Below are positions 34,567-49,002 of a stretch of DNA of 64,000 nt, piece after piece. Position numbers and translations under genes: made by a program. Source of the DNA: Gibbula magus (Eukaryota > Mollusca > Gastropoda > Trochida > Trochidae); NCBI GenBank assembly GCA_936450465.1, contig OW388293.1, positions 53,781,201 to 53,845,200 on the forward strand. The letters run 5' to 3'. Positions within the stretch are counted from its first letter, which is position 1. Each line of letters starts with the position of its first letter. The notes under the pieces are model-generated. The model ran no database searches and was not told the DNA's origin. It saw nothing but the letters and a program-made list of their open reading frames with translations.

Positions 34567-37500
34567 TTGGCCAATTTGGTCACGGGAACCTCATTAACGG
34601 CGCATCTAGAGTCCAACTTAAGGAAGGTAGCGGGAATTGGATATGACCATTCGATAGATCACATTGTAATATACATCTTAGCCAAGTTTGGTTCTGAAAT
34701 ATGCATTTTGAAGAAAATTATCACGCTTGCGGTCAAGTATCGTGTTGCTCGCACTTAGTATAATTTCCATGTTTTTTGGCCAATTTGGTCACGCGAACCT
34801 CTTTAACGGCGAATCTGGAGTCCAACTTAAGGAAGGTAGCGGGAATTCGAAATGACCATTCAATAGATCACATTGTAATATACATCTCAGCCAAGTTTGG
34901 TTCTGAAATATGCATTTTGAAGAAAGTTATTACGCTTGCTGTCAAGTAGTGTGTTTCTCGCACTTAGAATAATTTCCATGTTTTTTTGGCTAATTTGGTC
35001 ACGCGAACCTCTTTAACGGCGAATCTGGAGTCCAAATTAAGGAAGGTAGCGGGAATTGGATATGACCATTCGATAGATCACATTGTAATATACATCTCAG
35101 CCAAGTTTGGTTCTGAAATATGCATTTTGAAGAAAGTTATTACGCTTGCTGTCAAGTAGTGTGTTTCTCGCACTTAGAATAATTTCCATGTTTTTTTGGC
35201 TAATTTGGTCACGCGAACCTCTTTAACGGCGAATCTGGAGTCCAAATAAAGGAAGGTAGCGGGAATTGGATATGACCATTCGATAGATCACATTGTAATA
35301 TACATCTTAGCCAAGTTTGGTTCTGAAATATGCATTTTGAAGAAAGTTATTACGCTTGCTGTCAAATATCGTGTTTCTCGCACTTAGAATAATTTCCATG
35401 TTTTTTGGCCAATTTGGTCACGCGAACCTCTTTAACGGCGAATCTGGAGTCCAACTTAAGGAAGGTAGCGGGCATTGGATATGACCATTCGATACATCAC
35501 ATTGTAATATACATCTTAGCCAAGTTTGGTTCTGAAATATGCATTTTGAAGAAAGTTATCACGCTTGCCGTCAAGTATCGTGTTTCTCGCACTTAGAATA
35601 ATTTATATTTTTTTTGGCCAATTTGGTCACGCGAACCTCTTTAACGGCGAATCTGGAGTCCAACTTAAGGAAGGTAGCGGGAATTGGAAATGACCATTCG
35701 ATAGATCACATTGTAATATACATCTCAGCCAAGTTTGGTTCTGAAATATGAATTTTGAAGAAAGTTATTACGCATGCTGTCAAGTAGTGTGTTTCTCGCA
35801 CTTAGAATAATTTCCATGTTTTTTGGCCAATTTGGTCACGCGAACCTCTTTAACGGCGAATCTGGAGTCCAACTTAAGGAAGGTAGCGGGAATTCGAAAT
35901 GACCATTCGATAGACCACATTGTAATATACATCTCAGCCAAGTTTGGTTCTGAAATATGCATTTTGAAGAAAGTTATCACGCTTGCTGTCAAGTATCGTG
36001 TTTCTCGCACTTAGAATAATTTCCATGTTTTTTGGCCAATTTGGTCACGCGAACCTCTTTAACGGCGAATCTGGAGTCCAACTTAAGGAAGGTAGCGGGA
36101 ATTGGAAATGACCATTCGATAGATCACATTGTAATATACATCTCAGCTAAGTTTGGTTCTGAAATATGCATTTTGAAGAAAGTTATTACGCTTGCTGTCA
36201 AGTAGTGTGTTTCTCGCACTTAGAATAATTTCCATGTTTTTTGGCCAATTTGGTCACGGGAACCTCATTAACGGCGCATCTAGAGTCCAACTTAAGGAAG
36301 GTAGCGGGAATTGGATATGACCATTCGATATATCACATTGTAATATACATCTTAGCCAAGTTTGGTTCTGAAATATGCATTTTGAAGAAAATTATCACGC
36401 TTGCTGTCAAGTATCGTGTTTCTCGCACTTAGAATAATTTCCATGTTTTTTGGCCAATTTGGTCACGCGAACCTCTTTAACGGCGAATCTGGAGTCCAAC
36501 TTAAGGAAGGTAGCGGGAATTCGAAATAACCATTCGATAGACCACATTGTAATATACATCTTAGCCAAGTTTGGTTCTGAAATATGCATTTTGAAGAAAG
36601 TTATCACGCTTGTTGTCAAGTATCGTGTTTCTCGCACTTAGAATAATTTCCATGTTTTTTGGCCAATTTGGTCACGCGAACCTCTTTAACGGCGAATCTG
36701 GAGTCCAAATTAAGGAAGGTAGCGGGAATTGGATATGACCATTCGATAGATCACATTGTAATATACATCTTAGCCAAGTTTGGTTCTGAAATATGCATTT
36801 TGAAGAAAGTTATCACGCTTGCTGTCAAATATCGTGTTTCTCGCACTTAGAATAATTTCCATGTTTTTTGGCCAATTTGGTCACGCGAACCTCTTTAACG
36901 GCGAATCTGGAGTCCAACTTAAGAAAGGTAGCGGGAATTGGAAATGACCATTCAATAGATCACATTGTAATATACATCTCAGCCAAGTTTGGTTCTGAAA
37001 TATGAATTTTGAAGGAAGTAATTACGTTTGCAGTCAAGTAGTGTGTTTCTCGCACTTAGAATAATTTCCATGTTTTTTGGCCAATTTGGTCACGGGAACC
37101 TCATTAACGGCGCATCTAGAGTCCAACTTAAGGAAGGTAGCGGGAATTGGATATGACCATTCGATAGATCACATTGTAATATACATCTTAGCCAAGTTTG
37201 GTTCTGAAATATGCATTTTGAAGAAAATTATCACGCTTGCGGTCAAGTATCGTGTTGCTCGCACTTAGAATAATTTCCATGTTTTTTGGCCAATTTGGTC
37301 ACGCGAACCTCTTTAACGGCGAATCTGGAGTCCAAATTAAGGAAGGTAGCGGGAATTGGATATGACCATTCGATAGATCACATTGTAATATACATCTCAG
37401 CCAAGTTTGGTTCTGAAATATGCATTTTGAAGAAAGTTATTACGCTTGCTGTCAAGTAGTGTGTTTCTCGCACTTAGAATAGTTTCCATGTTTTTTTGGC

Positions 37501-37630
37501 TAATTTGGTCACGCGAACCTCTTTAACGGCGAATCTGGAGTCCAAATTAAGGAAGGTAGCGGGAATTGGATATGACCATTCGATAGATCACATTGTAATA
37601 TACATCTTAGCCAAGTTTGGTTCTGAAATA
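34567..37630 (+). repeat. Fifteen-monomer segment, copy 2 of 3
   Basis: It repeats 29337-32400 at +5230 with the same rare markers. Differences seen: 'gagtccaac' and 'gcgaacctc' are the normal states here; C1 at 36241 has 'ggatatg' where 31011 has 'ggaaatg'; 'cgaaataacc' near 36523; 'gaatagtttcc' near 37479. Homology ends in the monomer at 37495, where the 3' half reads 'gctgtctaatatcg' instead of 'gcggtcaagtatcg'. Confidence 0.88.
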
Positions 37631-38123
37631 TGCATTTTGAAGAAAGTTATTACGCTTGCTGTCTAATATCGTGTTTCTCGCACTTAGAATAATTTCCATG
37701 TTTTTTGGCCAATTTGGTCACGCGAACCTCTTTAACGGCGAATCTGGAGTCCAACTTAAGGAAGGTAGCGGGAATTGGATATGACCATTCGATAGATCAC
37801 ATTGTAATATACATCTCAGCCAAGTTTGGTTCTGAAATATGCATTTTGAAGAAAGTTATTACGCTTGCTGTCAAGTAGTGTGTTTCTCGCACTTAGAATA
37901 ATTTCCATGTTTTTTTGGCTAATTTGGTCACGCGAACCTCTTTAACGGCGAATCTGGAGTCCAAATTAAGGAAGGTAGCGGGAATTGGATATGACCATTC
38001 GATAGATCACATTGTAATATGCATCTTAGCCAAGTTTGGTTCTGAAATATGCATTTTGAAGAAAGTTATTACGCTTGCTGTCTAATATCGTGTTTCTCGC
38101 ACTTAGAATAATTTCCATGTTTT

Positions 38124-40840
38124 TTGGCCAATTTGGTCACGGGAACCTCATTAACGGCGCATCTAGAGTCCAACTTAAGGAAGGTAGCGGGAATTGGATA
38201 TGACCATTCGATAGATCACATTGTAATATACATCTTAGCCAAGTTTGGTTCTGAAATATGCATTTTGAAGAAAATTATCACGCTTGCGGTCAAGTATCGT
38301 GTTGCTCGCACTTAGTATAATTTCCATGTTTTTTGGCCAATTTGGTCACGCGAACCTCTTTAACGGCGAATCTGGAGTCCAACTTAAGGAAGGTAGCGGG
38401 AATTCGAAATGACCATTCAATAGATCACATTGTAATATACATCTCAGCCAAGTTTGGTTCTGAAATATGCATTTTGAAGAAAGTTATTACGCTTGCTGTC
38501 AAGTAGTGTGTTTCTCGCACTTAGAATAATTTCCATGTTTTTTTGGCTAATTTGGTCACGCGAACCTCTTTAACGGCGAATCTGGAGTCCAAATAAAGGA
38601 AGGTAGCGGGAATTGGATATGACCATTCGATAGATCACATTGTAATATACATCTTAGCCAAGTTTGGTTCTGAAATATGCATTTTGAAGAAAGTTATTAC
38701 GCTTGCTGTCAAATATCGTGTTTCTCGCACTTAGAATAATTTCCATGTTTTTTGGCCAATTTGGTCACGCGAACCTCTTTAACGGCGAATCTGGAGTCCA
38801 ACTTAAGGAAGGTAGCGGGCATTGGATATGACCATTCGATACATCACATTGTAATATACATCTTAGCCAAGTTTGGTTCTGAAATATGCATTTTGAAGAA
38901 AGTTATCACGCTTGCCGTCAAGTATCGTGTTTCTCGCACTTAGAATAATTTATATTTTTTTTGGCCAATTTGGTCACGCGAACCTCTTTAACGGCGAATC
39001 TGGAGTCCAACTTAAGGAAGGTAGCGGGAATTGGAAATGACCATTCGATAGATCACATTGTAATATACATCTCAGCCAAGTTTGGTTCTGAAATATGAAT
39101 TTTGAAGAAAGTTATTACGCATGCTGTCAAGTAGTGTGTTTCTCGCACTTAGAATAATTTCCATGTTTTTTGGCCAATTTGGTCACGCGAACCTCTTTAA
39201 CGGCGAATCTGGAGTCCAACTTAAGGAAGGTAGCGGGAATTCGAAATGACCATTCGATAGACCACATTGTAATATACATCTCAGCCAAGTTTGGTTCTGA
39301 AATATGCATTTTGAAGAAAGTTATCACGCTTGCTGTCAAGTATCGTGTTTCTCGCACTTAGAATAATTTCCATGTTTTTTGGCCAATTTGGTCACGCGAA
39401 CCTCTTTAACGGCGAATCTGGAGTCCAACTTAAGGAAGGTAGCGGGAATTGGAAATGACCATTCGATAGATCACATTGTAATATACATCTCAGCTAAGTT
39501 TGGTTCTGAAATATGCATTTTGAAGAAAGTTATTACGCTTGCTGTCAAGTAGTGTGTTTCTCGCACTTAGAATAATTTCCATGTTTTTTGGCCAATTTGG
39601 TCACGGGAACCTCATTAACGGCGCATCTAGAGTCCAACTTAAGGAAGGTAGCGGGAATTGGATATGACCATTCGATATATCACATTGTAATATACATCTT
39701 AGCCAAGTTTGGTTCTGAAATATGCATTTTGAAGAAAATTATCACGCTTGCTGTCAAGTATCGTGTTTCTCGCACTTAGAATAATTTCCATGTTTTTTGG
39801 CCAATTTGGTCACGCGAACCTCTTTAACGGCGAATCTGGAGTCCAACTTAAGAAAGGTAGCGGGAATTGGAAATGACCATTCAATAGATCACATTGTAAT
39901 ATACATCTCAGCCAAGTTTGGTTCTGAAATATGAATTTTGAAGGAAGTAATTACGTTTGCAGTCAAGTAGTGTGTTTCTCGCACTTAGAATAATTTCCAT
40001 GTTTTTTGGCCAATTTGGTCACGGGAACCTCATTAACGGCGCATCTAGAGTCCAACTTAAGGAAGGTAGCGGGAATTGGATATGACCATTCGATAGATCA
40101 CATTGTAATATACATCTTAGCCAAGTTTGGTTCTGAAATATGCATTTTGAAGAAAATTATCACGCTTGCGGTCAAGTATCGTGTTGCTCGCACTTAGAAT
40201 AATTTCCATGTTTTTTGGCCAATTTGGTCACGCGAACCTCTTTAACGGCGAATCTGGAGTCCAAATTAAGGAAGGTAGCGGGAATTGGATATGACCATTC
40301 GATAGATCACATTGTAATATACATCTCAGCCAAGTTTGGTTCTGAAATATGCATTTTGAAGAAAGTTATTACGCTTGCTGTCAAGTAGTGTGTTTCTCGC
40401 ACTTAGAATAATTTCCATGTTTTTTTGGCTAATTTGGTCACGCGAACCTCTTTAACGGCGAATCTGGAGTCCAAATTAAGGAAGGTAGCGGGAATTGGAT
40501 ATGACCATTCGATAGATCACATTGTAATATACATCTTAGCCAAGTTTGGTTCTGAAATATGCATTTTGAAGAAAGTTATTACGCTTGCTGTCTAATATCG
40601 TGTTTCTCGCACTTAGAATAATTTCCATGTTTTTTGGCCAATTTGGTCACGCGAACCTCTTTAACGGCGAATCTGGAGTCCAACTTAAGGAAGGTAGCGG
40701 GCATTGGATATGACCATTCGATACATCACATTGTAATATACATCTTAGCCAAGTTTGGTTCTGAAATATGCATTTTGAAGAAAGTTATCACGCTTGCCGT
40801 CAAGTATCGTGTTTCTCGCACTTAGAATAATTTATATTTT
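38124..40840 (+). repeat. Segment copy 3 of 3, shortened by whole monomers
   Basis: It starts like the other two (C1 38124, 'cacttagtataattt'). The offset to copy 2 falls from 3557 to 3347 between C1 and the 'cgatacatc' monomer (35405 versus 38752), and to 2929 at the next C1 (37077 versus 40006). One and then two whole monomers have therefore been lost. The remaining order matches. Confidence 0.82.
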
Positions 40841-41052
40841 TTTTGGCCAATTTGGTCACGCGAACCTCTTTAACGGCGAATCTGGAGTCCAACTTAAGGA
40901 AGGTAGCGGGAATTGGAAATGACCATTCGATAGACCACATTGTAATATACATCTTAGCCAAGTTTGGTTCTGAAATATGCATTTTGAAGGAAGTAATTAC
41001 GTTTGCAGTCAAGTAGTGTGTTTCTCGCACTTAGAATAATTTCCATGTTTTT

Positions 41053-43562
41053 TTGGCTAATTTGGTCACCCGAACCTCTTTAACGGCGAATCTGGAGTCC
41101 AAATTAAGGAAGGTAGCGGGAATTGGAAATGACCATTCGATAGATCACATTGTAATATACATCTCAGCCAAGTTTGGTTCTGAAATATGAATTTTGAAGG
41201 AAGTAATTACGTTTGCAGTCAAGTAGTGTGTTTCTCGCACTTAGAATAATTTCCATGTTTTTTGGCCAATTTGGTCACGGGAACCTCATTAACGGCGCAT
41301 CTAGAGTCCAACTTAAGGAAGGTAGCGGGAATTGGATATGACCATTCGATAGATCACATTGTAATATACATCTTAGCCAAGTTTGGTTCTGAAATATGCA
41401 TTTTGAAGAAAATTATCACGCTTGCGGTCAAGTATCGTGTTTCTCGCACTTAGAATAATTTCCATGTTTTTTGGCCAATTTGGTCACGCGAACCTCTTTA
41501 ACGGCGAATCTGGAGTCCAACTTAAGGAAGGTAGCGGGAATTCGAAATGACCATTCGATAGACCACATTGTAATATACATCTTAGCCAAGTTTGGTTCTG
41601 AAATATGCATTTTGAAGAAAGTTATCACGCTTGCTGTCAAGTATCGTGTTTCTCGCACTTAGAATAATTTCCATGTTTTTTGGCCAATTTGGTCACGCGA
41701 ACCTCTTTAACGGCGAATCTGGAGTCCATCTTAAGGAAGGTAGCGGGAATTGGAAATGACCATTCAATAGATCACATTGTAATATACATCTCAGTCAAGT
41801 TTGGTTCTGAAATATGAATTTTGAAGAAAGTTATTACGCTTGCTGTCAAGTAGTGTGTTTCTCGCACTTAGAATAATTTCCATGTTTTTTGGCCAATTTG
41901 GTCACGCGAACCTCTTTAACGGCGAATCTGGAGTCCAACTTAAGGAAGGTAGCGGGAATTGGAAATGACCATTCGATAGATCACATTGTAATATACATCT
42001 CAGCCAAGTTTGGTTCTGAAATATGCATTTTGAAGAAAGTTATTACGCTTGCTGTCAAGTAGTGTGTTTCTCGCCTCTTAGAATAATTTCCATGTTTTTT
42101 TGGCTAATTTGGTCACGCGAACCTCTTTAACGGCGAATCTGGAGTCCAACTTAAGGAAGGTAGCGGGAATTGGATATAACCATTCGATAGATCACATTGT
42201 AATATACATCTTAGCCAAGTTTGGTTCTTAAATATTCATTTTGAAGAAGGTTATCACGCTTGCTGTCAAATATCGTGTTTCTCGCACTTAGAATAATTTC
42301 CATGTTTTTTGGCCAATTTGGTCACGCGAACCTCTTTAACGGCGAATCTGGAGTCCAACTTAAGGAAGGTAGCGGGCATTGGATATGACCATTCGATGGA
42401 TCACATTGTAATATACATCTCAGCCAAGTTTGGTTCTGAAATATGCATTTTGAAGAAAGTTATCACGCTTGCTGTCAAGTATCGTGTTTCTCGCACTTAG
42501 AATAATTTCCATGTTTTTTGGCCAATTTGGTCTCGGGAACCTCATTAACGGCGAATCTGGAGTCCAACTTAAGGAAGGTAGCGGGAATTCGAAATGACCA
42601 TTCAATAGATCACATTGTAATATACATCTCAGCCAAGTTTGGTTCTGAAATATGAATTTTGAAGAAAGTTATTACGCTTGCTGTCAAGTAGTGTGTTTCT
42701 CGCACTTAGAATAATTTCCATGTTTTTTGGCCAATTTGGTCACGCGAACCTCTTTAACGGCGAATCTGGAGTCCAACTTAAGGAAGGTAGCGGGAATTGG
42801 AAATGACCATTCGATAGATCACATTGTAATATACATCTCAGCCAAGTTTGGTTCTGAAATATGCATTTTGAAGAAAGTTATTACGCTTGCTGTCAAGGGT
42901 CGTGTTTCTCGCACTTAGAATAATTTCCATGTTTTTTGGCCAATTTGGTCACGCGAACCTCTTTAACGGCGAATCTGGAGTCCAACTTAAGGAAGGTAGC
43001 GGGAATTCGAAATGACCATTCGATAGATCACATTGTAATATACATCTCAGCCAAGTTTGGTTCTGAAATATGAATTTTGAAGGAAGTAATTACGTTTGCA
43101 GTCAAGTAGTGTGTTTCTCGCACTTAGAATAATTTCCATGTTTTTTGGCCAATTTGGTCACGGGAACCTCATTAACGGCGCATCTAGAGTCCAACTTAAG
43201 GAAGGTAGCGGGAATTGGATATGACCATTCGATAGATCACATTGTAATATACATCTTAGCCAAGTTTGGTTCTGAAATATGCATTTTGAAGAAAATTATC
43301 ACGCTTGCGGTCAAGTATCGTGTTGCTCGCACTTAGAATAATTTCCATGTTTTTTGGCCAATTTGGTCACGCGAACCTCTTTAACGGCGAATCTGGAGTC
43401 CAACTTAAGGAAGGTAGCGGGAATTCGAAATGACCATTCAATAGATCACATTGTAATATACATCTCAGCCAAGTTTGGTTCTGAAATATGCATTTTGAAG
43501 AAAGTTATTACGCTTGCTGTCAAGTAGTGTGTTTCTCGCACTTAGAATAATTTCCATGTTTT
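41053..43562 (+). repeat. Twelve-monomer segment, copy 2 (partner of 27245-29754)
   Basis: The markers listed for copy 1 all recur at +13808, including the 'cacccgaacc' monomer and the 'ctcgcctcttag' insertion. The join to the left lies near 40844-41052, where a monomer begins normally but ends in 'gaaggaagtaattacg' and 'tttgcag'. Confidence 0.88.
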
Positions 43563-43772
43563 TTTGGCTAATTTGGTCACGCGAACCTCTTTAACGGCGA
43601 ATCTGGAGTCCAAATTAAGGAAGGTAGCGGGAATTGGATATGACCATTCGATAGATCACATTGTAATATACATCTCAGCCAAGTTTGGTTCTGAAATATG
43701 CATTTTGAAGAAAGTTATCACGCTTGCTGTCAAGTATCGTGTTTCTCGCACTTAGAATAATTTCCATGTTTT
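41680..43772 (+). repeat. Ten-monomer unit (2093 bp), copy 1
   Basis: It starts at the 'ccatcttaagg' monomer 41680 and ends before the next one at 43773. It includes the insertion marker at 42071, 'cgatggatc', 'ctcgggaacctcatt', 'caagggtcgtg' and C1 43145. The extra 3 bp over 10x209 come from the insertion and two 7-T monomers. Confidence 0.88.
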
Positions 43773-45866
43773 TTGGCCAATTTGGTCACGCGAACCTCTT
43801 TAACGGCGAATCTGGAGTCCATCTTAAGGAAGGTAGCGGGAATTGGAAATGACCATTCAATAGATCACATTGTAATATACATCTCAGTCAAGTTTGGTTC
43901 TGAAATATGAATTTTGAAGAAAGTTATTACGCTTGCTGTCAAGTAGTGTGTTTCTCGCACTTAGAATAATTTCCATGTTTTTTGGCCAATTTGGTCACGC
44001 GAACCTCTTTAACGGCGAATCTGGAGTCCAACTTAAGGAAGGTAGCGGGAATTGGAAATGACCATTCGATAGATCACATTGTAATATACATCTCAGCCAA
44101 GTTTGGTTCTGAAATATGCATTTTGAAGAAAGTTATTACGCTTGCTGTCAAGTAGTGTGTTTCTCGCCTCTTAGAATAATTTCCATGTTTTTTTGGCTAA
44201 TTTGGTCACGCGAACCTCTTTAACGGCGAATCTGGAGTCCAACTTAAGGAAGGTAGCGGGAATTGGATATAACCATTCGATAGATCACATTGTAATATAC
44301 ATCTTAGCCAAGTTTGGTTCTTAAATATTCATTTTGAAGAAGGTTATCACGCTTGCTGTCAAATATCGTGTTTCTCGCACTTAGAATAATTTCCATGTTT
44401 TTTGGCCAATTTGGTCACGCGAACCTCTTTAACGGCGAATCTGGAGTCCAACTTAAGGAAGGTAGCGGGCATTGGATATGACCATTCGATGGATCACATT
44501 GTAATATACATCTTAGCCAAGTTTGGTTCTGAAATATGCATTTTGAAGAAAGTTATCACGCTTGCTGTCAAGTATCGTGTTTCTCGCACTTAGAATAATT
44601 TCCATGTTTTTTGGCCAATTTGGTCTCGGGAACCTCATTAACGGCGAATCTGGAGTCCAACTTAAGGAAGGTAGCGGGAATTCGAAATGACCATTCAATA
44701 GATCACATTGTAATATACATCTCAGCCAAGTTTGGTTCTGAAATATGAATTTTGAAGAAAGTTATTACGCTTGCTGTCAAGTAGTGTGTTTCTCGCACTT
44801 AGAATAATTTCCATGTTTTTTGGCCAATTTGGTCACGCGAACCTCTTTAACGGCGAATCTGGAGTCCAACTTAAGGAAGGTAGCGGGAATTGGAAATGAC
44901 CATTCGATAGATCACATTGTAATATACATCTCAGCCAAGTTTGGTTCTGAAATATGCATTTTGAAGAAAGTTATTACGCTTGCTGTCAAGGGTCGTGTTT
45001 CTCGCACTTAGAATAATTTCCATGTTTTTTGGCCAATTTGGTCACGCGAACCTCTTTAACGGCGAATCTGGAGTCCAACTTAAGGAAGGTAGCGGGAATT
45101 CGAAATGACCATTCGATAGATCACATTGTAATATACATCTCAGCCAAGTTTGGTTCTGAAATATGAATTTTGAAGGAAGTAATTACGTTTGCAGTCAAGT
45201 AGTGTGTTTCTCGCACTTAGAATAATTTCCATGTTTTTTGGCCAATTTGGTCACGGGAACCTCATTAACGGCGCATCTAGAGTCCAACTTAAGGAAGGTA
45301 GCGGGAATTGGATATGACCATTCGATAGATCACATTGTAATATACATCTTAGCCAAGTTTGGTTCTGAAATATGCATTTTGAAGAAAATTATCACGCTTG
45401 CGGTCAAGTATCGTGTTGCTCGCACTTAGAATAATTTCCATGTTTTTTGGCCAATTTGGTCACGCGAACCTCTTTAACGGCGAATCTGGAGTCCAACTTA
45501 AGGAAGGTAGCGGGAATTCGAAATGACCATTCAATAGATCACATTGTAATATACATCTCAGCCAAGTTTGGTTCTGAAATATGCATTTTGAAGAAAGTTA
45601 TTACGCTTGCTGTCAAGTAGTGTGTTTCTCGCACTTAGAATAATTTCCATGTTTTTTTGGCTAATTTGGTCACGCGAACCTCTTTAACGGCGAATCTGGA
45701 GTCCAAATTAAGGAAGGTAGCGGGAATTGGATATGACCATTCGATAGATCACATTGTAATATACATCTCAGCCAAGTTTGGTTCTGAAATATGCATTTTG
45801 AAGAAAGTTATTACGCTTGCTGTCAAGTAGTGTGTTTCTCGCACTTAGAATAATTTCCATGTTTTT
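43773..45866 (+). repeat. Ten-monomer unit (2093 bp), copy 2
   Basis: It repeats 41680-43772 in order, with C1 at 45238. Differences seen: 'cttagcc' near 44514 against 'ctcagcc' near 42421, and the last 7-T monomer (45657) has 'ttattacg ... tagtgtg' where its partner (43564) has 'ttatcacg ... tatcgtg'. Confidence 0.88.
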
Positions 45867-46702
45867 TTGGCTAATTTGGTCACGCGAACCTCTTTAACGG
45901 CGAATCTGGAGTCCAAATTAAGGAAGGTAGCGGGAATTGGATATGACCATTCGATAGATCACATTGTAATATACATCTTAGCCAAGTTTGGTTCTGAAAT
46001 ATGCATTTTGAAGAAAGTTATTACGCTTGCTGTCAAATATCGTGTTTCTCGCACTTAGAATAATTTCCATGTTTTTTGGCCAATTTGGTCACGCGAACCT
46101 CTTTAACGGCGAATCTGGAGTCCAACTTAAGGAAGGTAGCGGGCATTGGATATGACCATTCGATACATCACATTGTAATATACATCTCAGCCAAGTTTGG
46201 TTCTGAAATATGCATTTTGAAGAAAGTTATTACGCATGCTGTCAAGTAGTGTGTTTCTCGCACTTAGAATAATTTCCATGTTTTTTGGCCAATTTGGTCA
46301 CGCGAACCTCTTTAACGGCGAATCTGGAGTCCAACTTAAGGAAGGTAGCGGGAATTGGAAATGACCATTCGATAGATCACATTGTAATATACATCTCAGC
46401 CAAGTTTGGTTCTGAAATATGAATTTTGAAGAAAGTTATTACGCATGCTGTCAAGTAGTGTGTTTCTCGCACTTAGAATAATTTCCATGTTTTTTGGCCA
46501 ATTTGGTCACGCGAACCTCTTTAACGGCGAATCTGGAGTCCAACTTAAGGAAGGTAGCGGGAATTCGAAATGACCATTCGATAGACCACATTGTAATATA
46601 CATCTCAGCCAAGTTTGGTTCTGAAATATGCATTTTGAAGAAAGTTATCACGCTTGCTGTCAAGTATCGTGTTTCTCGCACTTAGAATAATTTCCATGTT
46701 TT

Positions 46703-48310
46703 TTGGCCAATTTGGTCACGCGAACCTCTTTAACGGCGAATCTGGAGTCCAACTTAAGGAAGGTAGCGGGAATTGGAAATGACCATTCGATAGATCACAT
46801 TGTAATATACATCTCAGCTAAGTTTGGTTCTGAAATATGCATTTTGAAGAAAGTTATTACGCTTGCTGTCAAGTAGTGTGTTTCTCGCACTTAGAATAAT
46901 TTCCATGTTTTTTGGCCAATTTGGTCACGGGAACCTCATTAACGGCGCATCTAGAGTCCAACTTAAGGAAGGTAGCGGGAATTGGATATGACCATTCGAT
47001 ATATCACATTGTAATATACATCTTAGCCAAGTTTGGTTCTGAAATATGCATTTTGAAGAAAATTATCACGCTTGCTGTCAAGTATCGTGTTTCTCGCACT
47101 TAGAATAATTTCCATGTTTTTTGGCCAATTTGGTCACGCGAACCTCTTTAACGGCGAATCTGGAGTCCAACTTAAGGAAGGTAGCGGGAATTCGAAATGA
47201 CCATTCGATAGACCACATTGTAATATACATCTTAGCCAAGTTTGGTTCTGAAATATGCATTTTGAAGAAAGTTATCACGCTTGTTGTCAAGTATCGTGTT
47301 TCTCGCACTTAGAATAATTTCCATGTTTTTTGGCCAATTTGGTCACGCGAACCTCTTTAACGGCGAATCTGGAGTCCAAATTAAGGAAGGTAGCGGGAAT
47401 TGGATATGACCATTCGATAATTCACATTGTAATATACATCTTAGCCAAGTTTGGTTCTGAAATATGCATTTTGAAGAAAGTTATCACGCTTGCTGTCAAA
47501 TATCGTGTTTCTCGCACTTAGAATAATTTCCATGTTTTTTGGCCAATTTGGTCACGCGAACCTCTTTAACGGCGAATCTGGAGTCCAACTTAAGAAAGGT
47601 AGCGGGAATTGGAAATGACCATTCAATAGATCACATTGTAATATACATCTCAGCCAAGTTTGGTTCTGAAATATGAATTTTGAAGGAAGTAATTACGTTT
47701 GCAGTCAAGTAGTGTGTTTCTCGCACTTAGAATAATTTCCATGTTTTTTGGCCAATTTGGTCACGGGAACCTCATTAACGGCGCATCTAGAGTCCAACTT
47801 AAGGAAGGTAGCGGGAATTGGATATGACCATTCGATAGATCACATTGTAATATACATCTTAGCCAAGTTTGGTTCTGAAATATGCATTTTGAAGAAAATT
47901 ATCACGCTTGCGGTCAAGTATCGTGTTGCTCGCACTTAGAATAATTTCCATGTTTTTTGGCCAATTTGGTCACGCGAACCTCTTTAACGGCGAATCTGGA
48001 GTCCAAATTAAGGAAGGTAGCGGGAATTGGATATGACCATTCGATAGATCACATTGTAATATACATCTCAGCCAAGTTTGGTTCTGAAATATGCATTTTG
48101 AAGAAAGTTATTACGCTTGCTGTCAAGTAGTGTGTTTCTCGCACTTAGAATAATTTCCATGTTTTTTTGGCTAATTTGGTCACGCGAACCTCTTTAACGG
48201 CGAATCTGGAGTCCAAATTAAGGAAGGTAGCGGGAATTGGATATGACCATTCGATAGATCACATTGTAATATACATCTTAGCCAAGTTTGGTTCTGAAAT
48301 ATGCATTTTG
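46703..48310 (+). repeat. Segment copy 1 (offset 2300 to copy 2)
   Basis: Order: 'cagctaag' 46703, C1 46912 ('cgatatatc'), B2-like 47121 ('cttgttgtc'), 47330, 'cttaagaaagg' 47539, C1 47748, 47957, 7-T 48167. Every element recurs at +2300. Private here: 'cgataattcac' near 47416. The same order is present at 30802 onward and 36032 onward. Confidence 0.87.
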
Positions 48311-49002
48311 AAGAAAGTTATCACGCTTGCCGTCAAGTATCGTGTTTCTCGCACTTAGAATAATTTATATTTTTTTTGGCCAATTTGGTCACGCGAACCT
48401 CTTTAACGGCGAATCTGGAGTCCAACTTAAGGAAGGTAGCGGGAATTGGAAATGACCATTCGATAGATCACATTGTAATATACATCTCAGCCAAGTTTGG
48501 TTCTGAAATATGAATTTTGAAGAAAGTTATTACGCATGCTGTCAAGTAGTGTGTTTCTCGCACTTAGAATAATTTCCATGTTTTTTGGCCAATTTGGTCA
48601 CGCGAACCTCTTTAACGGCGAATCTGGAGTCCAACTTAAGGAAGGTAGCGGGAATTCGAAATGACCATTCGATAGACCACATTGTAATATACATCTCAGC
48701 CAAGTTTGGTTCTGAAATATGCATTTTGAAGAAAGTTATCACGCTTGCTGTCAAGTATCGTGTTTCTCGCACTTAGAATAATTTCCATGTTTTTTGGCCA
48801 ATTTGGTCACGCGAACCTCTTTAACGGCGAATCTGGAGTCCAACTTAAGGAAGGTAGCGGGAATTGGAAATGACCATTCAATAGATCACATTGTAATATA
48901 CATCTCAGCCAAGTTTGGTTCTGAAATATGAATTTTGAAGAAAGTTATCACGCTTGCTGTCAAGTATCGTGTTTCTCGCACTTAGAATAATTTCCATGTT
49001 TT

